Positions 23,578 through 36,531 are shown, numbered from the stretch's first letter. The stretch is 64,000 bases of DNA from Parascedosporium putredinis (GCA_949357655.1 CASHTG010000015.1:3534001-3598000); one strand, 5' to 3'. Numbers and translations are program-made. Notes: generated by a model from the sequence alone, not told the origin.

Positions 23578-24525
23578 GAGACGGATGAGGCCAGGCGATG
23601 AGCTGGTCATTCGCATTTTCAAGTGGAGTTGTTTTGGAAAGTAGATAAAAAGAAAAGAGCTGGCGATAGTGTGTATACCCTTGATCTATAAACATTGACA
23701 TATCTAGTCTTCTACCCTTTATAATTCTTCCAATGTCCTCATCTTGCCTTGAAACCCCGTCCAAGTTCTTGTTTATTTCAACTCGCTTGGGAGACTTGCA
23801 TCACCATGGATTTCGCCTTACCTGCTTTGCCATATTTGGGGGCCTCAAAAGACTCAAAAGCTAACCAGCACTGCGCCCTGCGACCAAGGGTCATTTCCTC
23901 TCGTCTCATATCTCCGTTGGCCCACGGCAGCCTGATGATTCGCTAAAAACATGGGGAATCTGGGGGTGTGTCACCACGTTGCAAGGGATCGTCTGTTTAT
24001 CAACGGAAAGGGATATACGCTGGACATAGTGTGTACCACCCGAGTGCGCGGCAGCCGAACAGGTGCATAATTAAAAACCTCTCGGCTAGCGGGACAGTAG
24101 CGAAGAGAAGAAGAGAAACGACGGGCATTGGAGGGTGCGAGACAGTGGATCAATACGGTTTGCACCCGATTCCGAGAACCAACAGCGACCCTCAATTTCA
24201 TGCGAGATATCGACATGGCCCTTAATATAAGGCGCAAGAATGGCTGTCACGTCACGGCCGGCTTATGGTAACACGGGCGGGGGAACATGTCCCTGATACA
24301 AAACCGAACCTATCCCCTCTGCTTTCCGTAGCCCTCCTGGTCCAACGGGGTTTCTTTCTCTCACGAGACTTGCCTTTTTCAGTCTTTGGTTCGTTTCTTT
24401 AATCATATACCATTTGAGAAGAGAAAGATCAAAGCAGAAGAAAACCCGATTGAGAAAACTGAGGCACCACTTTCGAATAGGGTGAAAGGTTCCCCTTTTG
24501 GGACCCCCAGAAAACCAAAAAGAAA
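23578..24525. other. Intergenic, Dhr1 3' flank and HET gene upstream
   Basis: No gene, RNA or repeat recognised in these 948 bases. The last 150 bases are pyrimidine- then adenine-rich, consistent with a leader for the HET gene. Confidence 0.45.
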
Positions 24526-26468
24526 ATGAGGCTGCTCAACGCTTACACGCTCGACTTCCTCGAGGTCGTGGATGGAAACCCCCGCCGTACGCGGCGCTAT
24601 CGCACACGTGGGGCAGCGACGAGATCACGTACAAGGACATGGCCTGGCTCCAAGAGTACCGCCGCCTGTACGAGACCCCGACCGAGCCGCCCGCGACCAA
24701 CGGGGGTTCCGGGAAGGGCAAGGAAGTCGACCCCACCAGCCCGGGCGCCGCCGCGCAAGCTACGCACCTGCCGGAGAATCGTCCGCGCCGCCCCCGCCAG
24801 CAGAGGCCGATCCAGAAAAGGAGGAAGAGTGCCCCGAATACACCGAGGCGGCGGAGACATCGACGGAGGAGCAAACCACCGCGAGGGAGCTCCGCGCCCG
24901 CAACGGGTACCGAAAGATTCTCAACGCCGCCGAACACACCCGGGCCAGCCAGATCGGGTACCTGTGGATCGACACGTGCTGTGTTGACAGGTCGAGCAGC
25001 GCCGACGCGTCCGAGGCCGTGCTCGCCGCCCACAGGCTCTTCAAAAACTCCGCCATCTGCTTCATCTACCTCGCCGACGTGCCCGCCGACGACGCCATCG
25101 CCGACCGCGACTCCGTCTTTCGGCGGAGCTGGTGGTTCACGCGCGCCTGGACCCTGATCGAGCTGCTCGCCCCGACCGCGAGGGTGTGGTTCGACCAGTC
25201 CTGGAACTTTATTTTCCCGACTCCCTCCTCCTCGCGGAAATCACCGGCATCGACTTCACCTTTGTCGAGGGCGCCGACTACGGCACCATTCCCTGCGTCG
25301 CCAAGAGATTGTCCTGGGCCGCCCACCGCAGCGCCACCCGCCCCGAGGACGTCGCCTACTGCCTCATGGGCCTCTTCAACATCGCCATGCCCGTCCTCTA
25401 CGGCGAGGGCCAGCAGAGCGCTTTCCTCCGCCTCCAGCACAAGATTCTCAAAAAGACCGCCGACCCCTCCATCTTCGCGTGGGGCTACGAATGCTTGATC
25501 CTCAGCGACGGCCAGCGCACCTTTGCCGTCTCCCCAGACGAGTTTGCCGGCTGCCGCACCTCCGGCTGCATCCCAAGCTCGAACCCTTGAACGAGAGCAT
25601 CACCGCCCATCCACGCGGCCTCACCATTACAACCGATATCGGCTCCGCCAGGTCCAACCGCGCAACGTACCTTTTGAGTACTTCGTCCTCTTCCCCGAGA
25701 TTCTCGACGACAGGAACCTGCAAGACGCCATTGTTCTACCTGTCGGCACCTACCGTGACGTCGCCGATATCTCCGCCCACTCCCCATATTATATCGTATA
25801 TCCGGCGCGCGGCCGGTCCGCATATCGCGAGGCTCTTTCCTCAGGATGAATCACATCAAGGCGCGGTCCATTTACCTTAGGAGCAACCTTTCTGGAGTCG
25901 TCAAGCTGCCCACCTCCCATATACCCACCTCCCTCGACGTGCTCTTCGCTCCGAGCCTCTCTACCCTGCCCTTCCGCCTCGTCGAGATCTTCCCCCTACC
26001 CGATACTCCTTTACCTCTGGCGGCTTCATCTCCTTTGGCCACTCCCCGGATGCCTCTCGCCCCGTCACCATCTTTCTCCGCTTCGAACAGTCGGGTGCCT
26101 TCAGGGACGCATTCGGCCCGGACCGTCGCCGCTTCGTCGTCATCTTACAGTACGACCCCATCGTTTCTCGTGCAAAGGATATTGCCGTCGCCGACCTCAC
26201 AGCCAGAGTTATCGACTGCACCTCGGCACCTCTTTTGTCATTTATAGACGAGTTCTACAACTCTCCCAAGCGGGCAGACAGGGCTCTCTGGGCCAGATTC
26301 CCATGGGAGGCCGACATTGGAGATAGTCGCATCTGCGCGTCCTTCAATATGAACGGGGATGGCAGAGGTACCCCGAGGCTATCGATAAACGCAAGATTTC
26401 TAGAACCTGGTGAGACCAGGTTGGTGACACGTTTAGAGAATGCGTTCGAGTTGAGGCAGGTTAAATAG
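24526..26468 (+). CDS. HET (heterokaryon incompatibility) domain protein
   Basis: Member of the fungal HET family, whose members trigger cell death on fusion of unlike strains or act in other allorecognition responses. The HET module spans about residues 1-300: MRLLNAYTLDFLEVVDG, YAALSHTWGSDEITYKD, YLWIDTCCVDRSSSADASEA, ICFIYLADVPADD and WWFTRAWTLIELLAP. It is followed by the usual LSWAAHRSATRPEDVAYCLM and MPVLYGEGQQSAFLRLQ. A low-complexity Pro/Glu insert of about 70 residues splits the domain after SHTWG. The C-terminal part to 26468 has no NACHT or repeat region, so this is a stand-alone HET protein. The frame changes at least five times; one extra A at 24576-24578 and one extra C at 25216-25218 restore two joins. 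With so many shifts a true pseudogene cannot be fully excluded, but the protein reads through on repair. Confidence 0.85.
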
Positions 26469-26907
26469 ATATAGACGATACCCTATCCCGTATTTCGCTC
26501 CGCAAATGCCAATTTCCCACTATTCTTCTCTTTCTCTCCCCGACAGTGATTATTTGAACTAGGTTAATTCGTGATGGTCCTTACAATAATTATCAATCCA
26601 ATGGCTAGTTTCGAGATTCCAATCGAGGGAAATTTTTGAAATACATTATTTGAAAATGAAACGCTAAAGTGAGACCGCTTGCCGATTCGTCTACGAAGAT
26701 AATTCTGTTGATACAATATCATGACGAGAAAGGGGGCCTCGATTTGATGCAAGCGCCAAACAAAGCAAAACAACAAGAGGAACAGAAACCTTTCAAAATC
26801 AGGTACATTTTTTCCCAATAGCAGTGTTTATCAGACGATAGGATCCCAAAGAAACTTTATAACCCGGCGATACTTGTCCACCTTTTGCGAAGCCCGCCTC
26901 CCCGTGC

Positions 26908-29519
26908 TCAGGTGTTACTCTTCGACTTGGGAACGAGCTCCACCTTCCGGCTAAGCAATTTCCGCAACTCGGGAGTGATAATTCTTTCCGTAGGAGGCGT
27001 AATCTCCGGGGCCTTACCCGTGTCCCTCCTAGGGAAGCCGGGCCTACGGAAGATTGCGGCGTGAGAACTTGCCCGGAAGCGGTAGAGCTGACGGAGGAGG
27101 ATGTGCGATGGCTCTGAGGTCGGGGTTGAGGGAGAGGAAGACTGTGCTTCTTATCAATCGTATCGACCAGCCGGCGGAAGCGACGGAAAAGTTGTTCGGC
27201 GCGAATGAGCGTGGAATCCAAGTCCATGGTGTTGGACAGCTCGTTGACTATGCACTTTGTTAGCCTGGATGCGTTTGATGTCCCGATGAGAAAGATGCGA
27301 CCCTACCGTATTTAAGCACCTCATCGAAAGCCTTGAGGTGAGTCATGATGATATCACGGTGCTTCTCTAGGATGGCAAGGGCGACGAAAAGATGGAAACT
27401 GCTGGTGAGGTAGTCGGTCCAAAGGACCTCCCAGAGATGCAATACGTCAAGCCACTTAAACTCCCGCTTATACCAAACAAGAAGCATTCGGAAGAAGAAG
27501 AAGAAATTTGTGCTGTCGGTAGACTGCAGGTGGGCATGGAGTTTGGGGTCCATGAAGAGAACAAGCTGATCGAGGGCCAAAAGCTGTGCCCGCATACCCG
27601 ACTGGTCGCGCAAGAAGTTACGTTCCATGCGTTCCATGAATTTCTGGAACCCCCAGAATGCGATAGCGTCGTCCTGAATTACGGCGTAGATGGGTGCCAA
27701 CAGGTCGGACATTCCCTGCACATAGCCAAGGTCTCTATTGTACTCGTTATAGGTGAGGAGCATCTCCTTGAGCTGTTCGAGATGGACGTTTGTACCAACG
27801 TCGGCGAAAGGTGACTTGGGGTCTGGGTGCGGGACGTCTTCTCCCTGGAAAGGCGTGACGTTGCGGTCTGTTCGGTGAACGTCCTTTTCTACATGGGTTG
27901 TTAGTGCCTGTACTCGACAGAAAAATGAAGGCCTACTAACCTATTCTGCTTCTCTGCTCGCGCCACCACTCGCCTATCTCGCTCTCACCTCCGAGTCCAT
28001 CAAGCCTCTGCCACCAGGAGCTCTTCAGCCTGTAATATTCATCCCGCAGCGAGGCTACATGGGCCTTTCTTTCCTCGGCTGTCGAGTACCACTCGTAGAT
28101 CCCAAGGAGGAAAGGCCATGCTTCCCTGCGAACACCGTCGTCTGGGTCTAGTCCGCCGTGAAACACCCTCTCTTTCACCTCGTCGATCGTGACAGAAAGG
28201 CGCCCGGTAGTAGGGTCGAAGAAGCTATTCCACTCTTTAAGGGTTACCACCTTCCGGCGTTCTTCGAGAGTCACCATGCTAGCACCATCCACAAGCTCGA
28301 ATTCACCGACATCGGTATCTTCGAGCTCCATGACATCTTGTGCTGTCCATATTCGCTGCCGTCGATCTCGTTCGCTTTGCTCCGCGATGCCCATGGCCCA
28401 CCGGGCGAGGTACAATCGGGCGCTATCAAATTCGTCCTGTAAGGTTTGAACCTCCCGGTTCTGGAGAAGCCGCTTAACCTGTGGAGGCACGTTCGGGTTC
28501 TCCAAGACATCCTGTGCCGCTCTGCGGGTAAAGGTCGTGACCCTAGCAAACTTCTCCATAATGTTCCAGCCAGTCTCCTTCACAAACTTCATGAACGGGT
28601 CCATCTTGGCGTCATTCATTGAACTAGGGCCAGCGGTGGGTCTGCTTAGACCTTTTCCATGGAGACCCGAGGCGGAATCTTGTCTTCCAATATTGGACGG
28701 GCTAGATGCGGATTTGAAGGAAAAGGACTCTGTATCCTCTTTGGTAGGCTCGATTAGGAAAACATTAGTCTCGGCAGTAGAACGTTCAACGCGAACATAT
28801 CTCTTCAACCACCGCAGGACTTCGTCCCCACCCCAAAACATTTCTCCATCTTCGCCAAAGGGATCAAAGTTGTCTCTCGCCCGCTTCTTCTTTTGTAGTA
28901 TCGTGCTCTCACATTCGCTGTCGTGAAAGAAGAGCGCGGGAAAGCTGTCCCCGGCGCGGGAATTGATGATCACCGAACCGAACCACCAGCCTAGGCTAGG
29001 GGCCGAACAAGAAGAGAGAATATGGCGCTGACGGGTATGGCAAATGCATAGTGGCCGAGCACAGCGCTGTGTGTAGTGACGGTGGGTGGCGGAGGGACGA
29101 GGTACGACTGTTTTGGTGGAGAGTCGCCTTCGCAAAGGTCAACCTTGACATATATACTCGCCGAGTCACCAAGGGAGGATTCTGGAAGCCAGGCAAGGAG
29201 GAGATCGGACGACGTCGCGGGGGCGCCAGAGAGGATGAGGAGGTAGGACGGTCGCCACTCTGAGGGGACTTCTGCTGAAGAAGGGCAATGTATCCAGGGA
29301 TATTGTCCTTCGCGGATGGCGTGGGATGTATGTACACCTTGAGAAGACATAAAAGTTAGTAAGGGCGTTTCGCAACATTTCGAGGTTCGGAGCACCCATG
29401 ACGCCATAGAAAACGAAGTTGCTGATTCTCACCTTGCTTTTCGAATATAGCAGCTTGACCCCTCTACCGCTGTCGGTATGGGTGATAGTGCCGTACTCTC
29501 CTTCCTCGTCGTCACTCAT
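26908..29519 (-). CDS. gyp7: Rab GTPase-activating protein Gyp7 (TBC domain)
   Basis: TBC-domain GAP for Ypt7/Rab7-type GTPases on endosome and vacuole membranes. Four exons (29519-29433, 29337-27941, 27888-27307, 27247-26908) give about 800 residues. The N-terminal domain before the TBC (VKLLYSKSKVYIHPTPS, LLLAWLPESSLGDSASIYVK) is characteristic of Gyp7/TBC1D15. The TBC domain has VFHGGLDPDDGVRREAWPFL, IEKDVHRTDRNVTPFQGED (arginine finger), YNRDLGYVQGMSDLLAPIYA (glutamine finger) and FWGFQKFMERMERNF. Introns at 29338-29432, 27889-27940 (52 nt) and 27248-27306 all join in phase. One base missing at 29264-29267 restores QKSPSEWRPSYLL, and one at 28999-29002 restores VRPPSLGWWFGSV. Another shift lies near 27000-27060 before the tail PELRKLLSRKVELVPKSK. 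Confidence 0.93.
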
Positions 29520-30646
29520 GGCGTAGAAGCTGGCCGATGGTGAGGAGGGCTATTGTGCAGATGGGCACCGGACATGGTGCTAGCGGTTAGTGGGGGAGGA
29601 AGAGGGGAGGAGGGCGGTGTTATAGAGGGAGGGCGCAGGTCACCAACAGCCCAGCCATGCAAGGATAGAGAACGCAAGAGGGCCCGGCAGCAGAATAAAA
29701 CAAGAGTGGGAGCCTGGAAAACACGTATGCGTACCCACAGCTAAACCCGGGAAGGCGAAAAACTCGAGGCAAAAAGAGCTGCAGGGCAGGCGAGAGAGGA
29801 AAATGAGGGAGGGCAGCTAAAGTCGAAGTGGCATGTGAGCGTTGTCGCCCGGATGACGGAGTCAGCTTTGTGCCCCTCCATCAGGTGTGCCTAGTGGTTT
29901 CCCTCAGTTGATATTCTTGGAGGGGTAGGCCAGCGAAAGGTAAGTGTACCTCGCAGTTGCGCCTACTTTGGCCACGTTCTCAAGTACACAGGACTCAGCT
30001 ACCCAACATCCACGTCATGCAATTGCGTATCCGACCGTATCCGCGCCCATCGTCGACACTCGTCGACACATCAAGTTTATGGCTTTAAAAGATTCAAACT
30101 AATAGGGTGAAAATGTATTAACAACCACTATTCGGCGGAAAGAGGAGAGAAAAAGAAAGAAAAGGAGCATCAACCCGGATGTGTTGTTGCGTTGAATTCT
30201 TTACATCCAGACTTTCAAGCTGCATAGGTTCACTATTCCTGCATGGTGGATGGGGTTAGTTCTTGCGAATCAACCTACCATTTACTTCGTGGGCTGAATT
30301 GCCGCATCAGCATAGAGGTCGATTCGCCACGCCCAAGCAATGTATGTTTTACCAAGACCACCGTCGGAGGTCGCCCAGGCGGACTAGCAACTAAAGTTGC
30401 CACGCGCCACCAACCAGCACCGATTCCACGAAGTCTTGGTCTCAGATCGTCGCAAGAATCTTGGGGACCGCCTGCATACACACTACCTGCTCGGCTGCAC
30501 CCATGTATGTGCGGGGTCACAACAGCCGACACCTAGTTTGACAGCAGGCGGGGGAGAAGGAACCAAAAATATAAGAAGAGTTGCTGCATTATGATATTCT
30601 AAAAAAGAGCAGAAAAGAAGAAACAAACACCGAATGAAGAACGCCG
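29520..30646. other. Intergenic, Gyp7 promoter and Mso1 3' flank
   Basis: About 1.1 kb with no recognisable gene. Purine-rich stretches occur around 29560-29820 and 30140-30170. Confidence 0.45.
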
Positions 30647-31535
30647 TCATCTCATGCGGGGCCCGCTAGGTAATCCTCCTGCCCCTCTCCGCGGGCCGCT
30701 AGGAAGCCCGCCTGAGCGACTCGGTCGTCCCCCTCCCATGAACTCATCTTCCGTTGATGCCCACGGCGAGTTTGCGGCCATGAACGGTTTATCACTACCG
30801 CCCCGGCTGGAAGAAGAATCGTACATGCCTCCGGGTGCAAACCGAGTCTCGTAATCTCCAGCGTCATCTCTCCTATTCGAGGATGAGTATCCGCCGCCGC
30901 CCCTCCTCCTCCACGCCCTGGTGGTTGAAACGGTCCTGTCGAGCCAGAGGAGGGGCTCGTTGTCCGCGCACCGCCTCCCCATAGCCGCTGTTTAAGTTTA
31001 TCCTGCGCCGACGCCCCTCCGGAGCCGACAGAGCTGGGGGTTGTATTATTCGTCTCACGACCAAAGGGACTATTTTGTTGATAGCCGCCACCGCGTTGGC
31101 TCGGTAGTCTCGACTGCGCGTCGTTCCCGCCAGCCCTCAGAGATTGGCCTTGTCCACCTTGTTGCTGTTGCTGTTGCTGTTGCGGTGGCTGGCCCCGCCC
31201 CCGCCCTTGCCCTATTGTCCCCCAGAGCGAGCTGAGCCCGGTAGGAGCAGGCCCGGAATTTCCAGGGGCCGGCGACTGCTGAGGCGACGTCCGTCCGTAT
31301 CTAGAACCTACTTGGGGCTGCGAATATGTCGGTGCCACGGGCGGAGGAGCCTTGGGATCGGGGGAAGCCAGCCGGGGAACGGCTTCCCTTGCTCGGCGTA
31401 GTATCCCCTTAGAACGCGGCATACGTGGGTGTCATCCTCGGTATCGCCGTCGTTTTCACTCTGAAGCAACCTGCTCTGGAGGTTCGAGATTTGTGATGTC
31501 GTGGTGGTGAGCAGCTTCGAGTACCACGATGCCAT
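30647..31535 (-). CDS. mso1: Mso1-type Sec1-binding exocytosis protein
   Basis: Partner of the SM protein Sec1 in SNARE-dependent exocytosis at the plasma membrane. The N-terminal 60 residues carry the Mso1 Sec1-binding domain: MASWYSKLLTTTTSQISNLQ, LLQSENDGDTEDDTHVCR and GYYAEQGKPFPGWLPP. The remainder is a disordered Gln/Gly/Pro/Ser-rich tail with an eight-Gln run and ending GLPSGPRMR. A missing C at the run 31360-31364 (G on the plus strand) separates the domain from the tail and restores WLPPDPKAPPPVAPTYS. A second shift in the Gly-rich stretch near 30900 switches to the frame ending at 30647 instead of 30652. No intron is needed. Start at 31535 is fixed by the conserved MASWYSKL. Confidence 0.85.
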
Positions 31536-32599
31536 TGTGACTGGGAAATCGTGAGACACCCGTAACCGCCACTTCGGGTGTGCGGGGGCACGTGCAAGGG
31601 TTGTAGTCCGATCTGAACTCCCAGAGCGAGGAACGAGGGGGCTCTGAAAAAATCGGTGTGTCTAGTGGTGTGAAAAAGGTTGATCGGGAAAATCGCAGAA
31701 TAGGAAACCGGTGTTCGCAAAAGGACCGGGGAAAATAATTCTCGCAGTCACTTTCACGGCCTGGAAGTCGAGAGAAATTTCGCGGGAAAGAACTGTAGGA
31801 GGGGATCAAGGACGGACCGTTTCAAGTTCGAGAGGCGAAGGTCAAGCAAGAAGTCAAGGGCTTATGACGATGGAAGCCGGAGTCTGGTGGGGGCCTCTAG
31901 CTGACCTGAGCAAAGCCTATTCTTAGAAGCCTTTCCCAAGTTGGAGAAGCTGGGAAGGGCCAACCGACTAATTCTTTGATACTGTGTCTCAGGGAGACGC
32001 GACACTGTATTTCATGGACAGTCCCACTATCAAGGACTCAGAGCCCATCACGGCTAAACCTCTTGACTCTGAATATCAATTTTGGACGCTGGTAACTGAT
32101 ATAGATGGAGCTTTTCTTTGTTACGAGTTGGCGACATCTTCAATCCCGAGCCAACGGAGGCTGTGTCTGGCCATCAGATATAATATTGGATGATGAACCC
32201 GGATCAATCATTTTTCCTCACTCAAAGCGACCGTCGATTATATCAATCGCGACTCGGGACTCGCTAGAGAACCCCGTGGTATCATTGGATTAACTCTCGG
32301 TTTTACCAATACATCAAGTACAGTCTAGAACTGCTAGAACAGATAATGTCTGGTAGGGTTAAGCCTCGTGCTCCCTAACCACCGCAACACTCAATACATG
32401 TCCTCATAGAGAACAAGTATTTCCAGACATCCACCCATGACTCGGCGCCTTGAACAATCTATTCCAGTGGAACATGCGTCTCCCTCCCTTTCCGTTCACC
32501 CTCAAGTGTTAAAATTGTGACACCTCTCCTACCATCCCCTTTCTGCACTTCCATGATGTGGCACCCGATACGTCAACATCGATCAGTCAAGTTCTCGAA
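31536..32599. other. Intergenic, Mso1 upstream and Mak16 3' flank
   Basis: No gene, repeat or RNA recognised. Composition is ordinary, with the Mso1 promoter expected in the first part. Confidence 0.45.
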
Positions 32600-33619
32600 C
32601 TACCATGCCAGGGGAGCGTCAAGCTCCTTGGCAGGCTTGTTGAATTTGACATCGACCTTTGCCCTCTTGACATTCTGTTTCTTCGCGGCCTTTGCTCGCT
32701 TCCTCTTCTTAGCGTCGGTGGTGTCAGGGTCCGAGTCGTCGCTATCTTCGTCTTCGTCATCCTCCTCTTCATCGTCGTCATCATCGTCGCTCTCGAGCCA
32801 GTCCTCGAGGTCCTCAAGTTCTTCTTCACTTTCACCAATATCCGAAACGTACTCGACCAACTTTTCGAGATCATCCTCGGCCTGGGAATCGGCCTCCTCC
32901 TCAGAGTCGATACCGGAGTCCATGTCCTCGTCTCGCTCAGCCTCGCCCTCACGTTCCATAGCGTTAAGGACCTTCTTCCAGATGGTCTCGCTAACATTGA
33001 GTGGCTGTTCGCCATAGTTGCCGGACCGTAACCTCTTGAGAAGCTCTCGCTCAATTGTCCTCTCCAGCCGGGCAGCGGACTCAGCCTTCCGTTCTCTCGC
33101 TGCTTCACGGGTCCGGATCTTGGGGGCCATCTTGGGAACGAGTCTCTCGCCTAACCGCTCTTGCTCGGCAGCTATCCTGCGCGATCGAATCTGTACTTGA
33201 ATCAAGCGAGTAAGGCGTTGTTTGCACTTATGAATGAGGAACTTGGGCCAGTATATGAGTTGTTGGTCGATCTGTTCGAGGGCCTTTTGGTAGTTGGTGG
33301 ACAGCTTTATCCGTTGCCACAGCTTCGAGGGCATGTGGGCACGCTCAATGGTTTTGATGTACAAGTAGACCGTCTCTTTCTCAGGGTGCTGTCGAATCGT
33401 GGCGTACCGAGAGTTTGCCAGAGGGCAAGACTGCCGGTTACAGAGACCAGTGACATTGTATTCATTGCGGCAGAAGGTCTGCTTCTTGTCCGTCCTGGGC
33501 TTTTGTTAGCGGGTGCTGAGGGAGGAGAGAGAGGACGACAGGAGAGTGTGTTCTTACTTTAATTTGAAAGAACAGAATTGCTGGTTTATAACCTGCCAAA
33601 CAATTTCGTCGGAAGCCAT
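32600..33619 (-). CDS. mak16: Ribosome biogenesis protein Mak16
   Basis: Nucleolar 60S assembly factor of 318 residues, in early pre-60S particles with Rpf1. The sequence is MASDEIVWQVINQQFCSFKL, then TDKKQTFCRNEYNVTGLCNR with the conserved Cys pattern, QSCPLANSRYATIR, TIERAHMPSKLWQRIKLS and NYQKALEQIDQQLIYWPKFL. Basic coiled segments follow, then a long acidic stretch (about residues 200-270) and a Lys-rich tail ending ELDAPLAW. One intron at 33495-33557 (63 nt, GTAAGA...CAG) interrupts the Lys codon of FKLKTDKK, a phase-2 join. The frame is clean throughout. It is divergent from the mitochondrial GTPase gene. Confidence 0.96.
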
Positions 33620-34163
33620 GGTGATGAGATTTTACGACGAGTTCACCCACGTTTAACAAGGGGAGAAAAGAGTACCCAAGATGGAGAATTTGTGTTGGCG
33701 GGGTGTCGGGTCCAAGAATAATTTTTTTCCCTTCCTGAAGAAAAGACACCGCCCAGGCGCAGGGAAAAAAAAAAAGTTGAGCTAAGACAGAGGGAACGGG
33801 CTTATCGATATCCGAGGATCAGCCGGATAACCTTGACTTCCCTTCCTCAAACAAAGTCTTTTCAAAAAGAAAGCTCTGGGGCCAATGACAGGGGAAGAAA
33901 TGCAGTCGTTGATTATTCTGGGGTTCAGGAGTGGTCGTGCTCGAGCTCCCAAGCTCCAAGAATGCACCATGAGTATTGCTGAGCGGGAAAGTGTTTGATT
34001 ATCTTGGGCTAGCAGAATCCCGCTCGGTTCCAAATATAATAGCTAGAGGCATTGAAACAATCATCACACGCTTTTGCCCTTTGTTATCATTACCCAATTA
34101 TAAATTTCCATACCGGATGCACCCATATCTGGCACCTCACCTTCCGGGGTACACACGGGGTCC
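33620..34163. promoter_or_regulatory. Shared upstream region of Mak16 and Mss1
   Basis: 544 bases separate two outward-pointing start codons, linking a cytosolic-ribosome factor and a mitochondrial tRNA-modification GTPase. No specific element is recognised; a run of As at about 33765 is present. Confidence 0.5.
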
Positions 34164-35995
34164 ATGATGGGAATGAGATCGTTAGCGAGCCGTTCCTGGG
34201 GAAAGAACATCCGTCACGCGCGATGGAAACCAGCCTCGGTTTGTAATCGCCCACTTCGAGAACCAAATCAATGGAGCCGGCTTCTTTATAGGCGGGAAGC
34301 TCCGCAATGGGCAATCCCGGGCACGCGACTCAACCACACATCAACCGCTGTCCCCGATAGCTGTCCAGTTGAAGAAGATACCATATACGCCCTATCTTCT
34401 GCCCCAGGCCGCGCTGCTATCGCTGTTATCAGGATATCCGGTCCCGCCGCTGTCGACGTTTACAGTTCGCTTTGCCCCGGACAACCCTTGCCCACGGCGC
34501 GAAGAGCCGCCGTGCGCCGTCTAGTCCACCCAACCGATTCGGAGGCAAATGTGCTTGACTCGAGCGCGCTTGTTCTCTACTTCCCTGGGCCTCGTACAGT
34601 CACGGGGAGGACATCCTAGAGTTGCACGCCCACGGCGGCCGGGCGACTGTCAAGTCTATCCTCGCCGCGATTCCATCATCCCGGACGCGGACGGGCCGAA
34701 TCCGATATGCAGAGCCTGGCGAATTTACGAGGCGAGCCTTTATGAACAATAGGCTAGACCTCACCCAAGTCGATGCTCTCGGGGATATGCTCGCCGCGGA
34801 GACGGAGCAGCAGCGCCGCGCAGCGGAGAGGGGCAATTCCCGGGTCCTTGGCCAGCGGTACGAGTCCTGGAGGGAGCAGCTCCTACTAGCGCGGGGGAGA
34901 TAGAAGCCCTAATTGATTTTTCGGAAGATCAACATTTTGACGAGTCGCCGTCCGATCTCCTAGAGAATGTGGTCAGCCTCGTCACCCAGATCCTCCACGG
35001 GATCCATCTCCATGACCAAGGGAGTCAGAAGAACCAACTTCTCCGGAGCGGCATCCGCATCGCTCTTCTTGGGCCCCCGAACGTGGGAAAAAGCTCGCTC
35101 ATGAACCATATCGTCGGTAAGGAAGCCTCCATAGTATCTCCCGAGGCCGGCACGACGCGGGATATCGTCGAGGTCAGCCTGGATATGAGGGGCTACCTTT
35201 GTTCTTTTGCAGACACTGCCGGGTTCCGCGGGGAGGGATCGAGCTTGGCTGGGGAAGACGCTAGCGTTGGCCACATCGAAAGAGAAGGTATTAAGCGCGC
35301 AAAGGCTGCGGCCCTATCATCCGATGTGGTGATTGTTTTGGGGGCAGTTTCTCGAGATTCGAGAGACCAATGTCGAATCATCTTCGACCAAGAGATTCTG
35401 CGGCTCGTTGGAGAGCACAATAAGCCGGTCCTTGTGGCGGTAAATAAGAGAGATGTTGTGGACGAAGCGAGTCTCTCATCACTACTCTCAGAATTTGGGA
35501 ACGCGATCCAAGGCATACCCGGACTCGAGAACGCTCCAGCGCCACTACCCATATCTTGTAGGGAAGCCCATTCAGGGCCCGGATGTGCAGCGATAAAGGA
35601 CCCTGGCGGCGTACATACGCTAACCGACAACCTACTCGAACTCTTTAAGACCATGACTTCCGTCCCCACCGATATGCAGGACCTGCTAGGTGTTACCGAG
35701 CGGCAGCGGCAGCTCTTAGCCGAATGCCGCATCCACTTGGAAAACTTTATGGCCGAATCAAAATCCAGGGACGACGGCGCCGCTGATATCGTTCTAGCTG
35801 CCGAGCACCTAAGATTCGCTGCAAATGCCCTAGCTAAGATAACGGGAAGAGGCGAGGTGCCGGACGTGGAGGATGTTCTGGGGGTTATCTTTGAAAAGTA
35901 AGTTCTATGCTAGCCGCCAGTCGTCACCCGCCAATTATAAACGAAAGTTCATAAACCCTAACAGCGAAACTCACAGGTTCTGTGTTGGAAAGTAA
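34164..35995 (+). CDS. mss1: Mitochondrial tRNA-modification GTPase Mss1 (MnmE/TrmE/GTPBP3)
   Basis: GTPase that with Mto1/GidA installs the cmnm5 group on wobble uridines of mitochondrial tRNAs. The N-terminus is basic and hydroxylated (MRSLASRSWGKNIRHARW), fitting a mitochondrial presequence. TrmE domain: DTIYALSSAPGRAAIAVIRI, then ILELHAHGGRATVKSIL and RYAEPGEFTRRAFMNNRLDL. G domain: LLGPPNVGKSSLMNHIVG (G1), AGTTRDIVE (G2), DTAGFR (G3), NKRD (G4). An intron at 35898-35976 (GTAAGT...CAG) yields the last residues EKFCVGK, the diagnostic C-terminal CxGK, so the gene must be read past 35899. One G missing at 34604-34607 and one at 34893-34897 restore TGEDILELHAHGG and ARGEIEALIDFSED. About 584 residues, normal length. 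The start could be 34164 or the next Met at 34170. Confidence 0.95.
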
Positions 35996-36531
35996 GATGT
36001 ACGATATAGATTGATGTATTATATAAAAGCTAGACTCCGGTTGTCGACTAATATATGTATAACACACACGTTGAAAGACATGAAGATAAGAAAAGAGACA
36101 GGAAAGATCCAGCGCCCTGCTAACCCTATAATATAAAAGGATGGAAACCCGCTGGGTTTCGTCCAATACCACATTCCCAAGAATCGAGGAAGCCAAGCCT
36201 CCTATGACAATGAGGGGGTAGCCCGGCGTGGAAAAGAATTGAAAGGAGAAGAAAGGAAAGAAAGGAAAGAGAAGAGAAGAGAAGAGAAAAAGGAAACGCC
36301 AATCTAATCCGGTGTAACTTCGTGGCCTTTTCAATTCGAGCATGTGCGAATATAACGTGCCTAAACGTCGTGAGTTGTCAAGGCACGGCCAGTCGTTGAT
36401 GTAATGCTGTTGCTAGGCAAAATTCTTATAGTCTATAGTGGTGTTGGAGGGTGTCGTTAAGGTCGAGGCGCTCGATCTAGGATCTAGGAGCTTTGATCCC
36501 GATGTTTTGGGACTTGGAGAGAAGGGACATT
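35996..36531. other. Convergent 3' flanks with purine tract
   Basis: Tail-to-tail interval between Mss1 and the repeat-peptide gene. It contains an almost pure AG tract at about 36240-36297 built of GAAAG and GAGAA units. Nothing else recognised. Confidence 0.5.
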
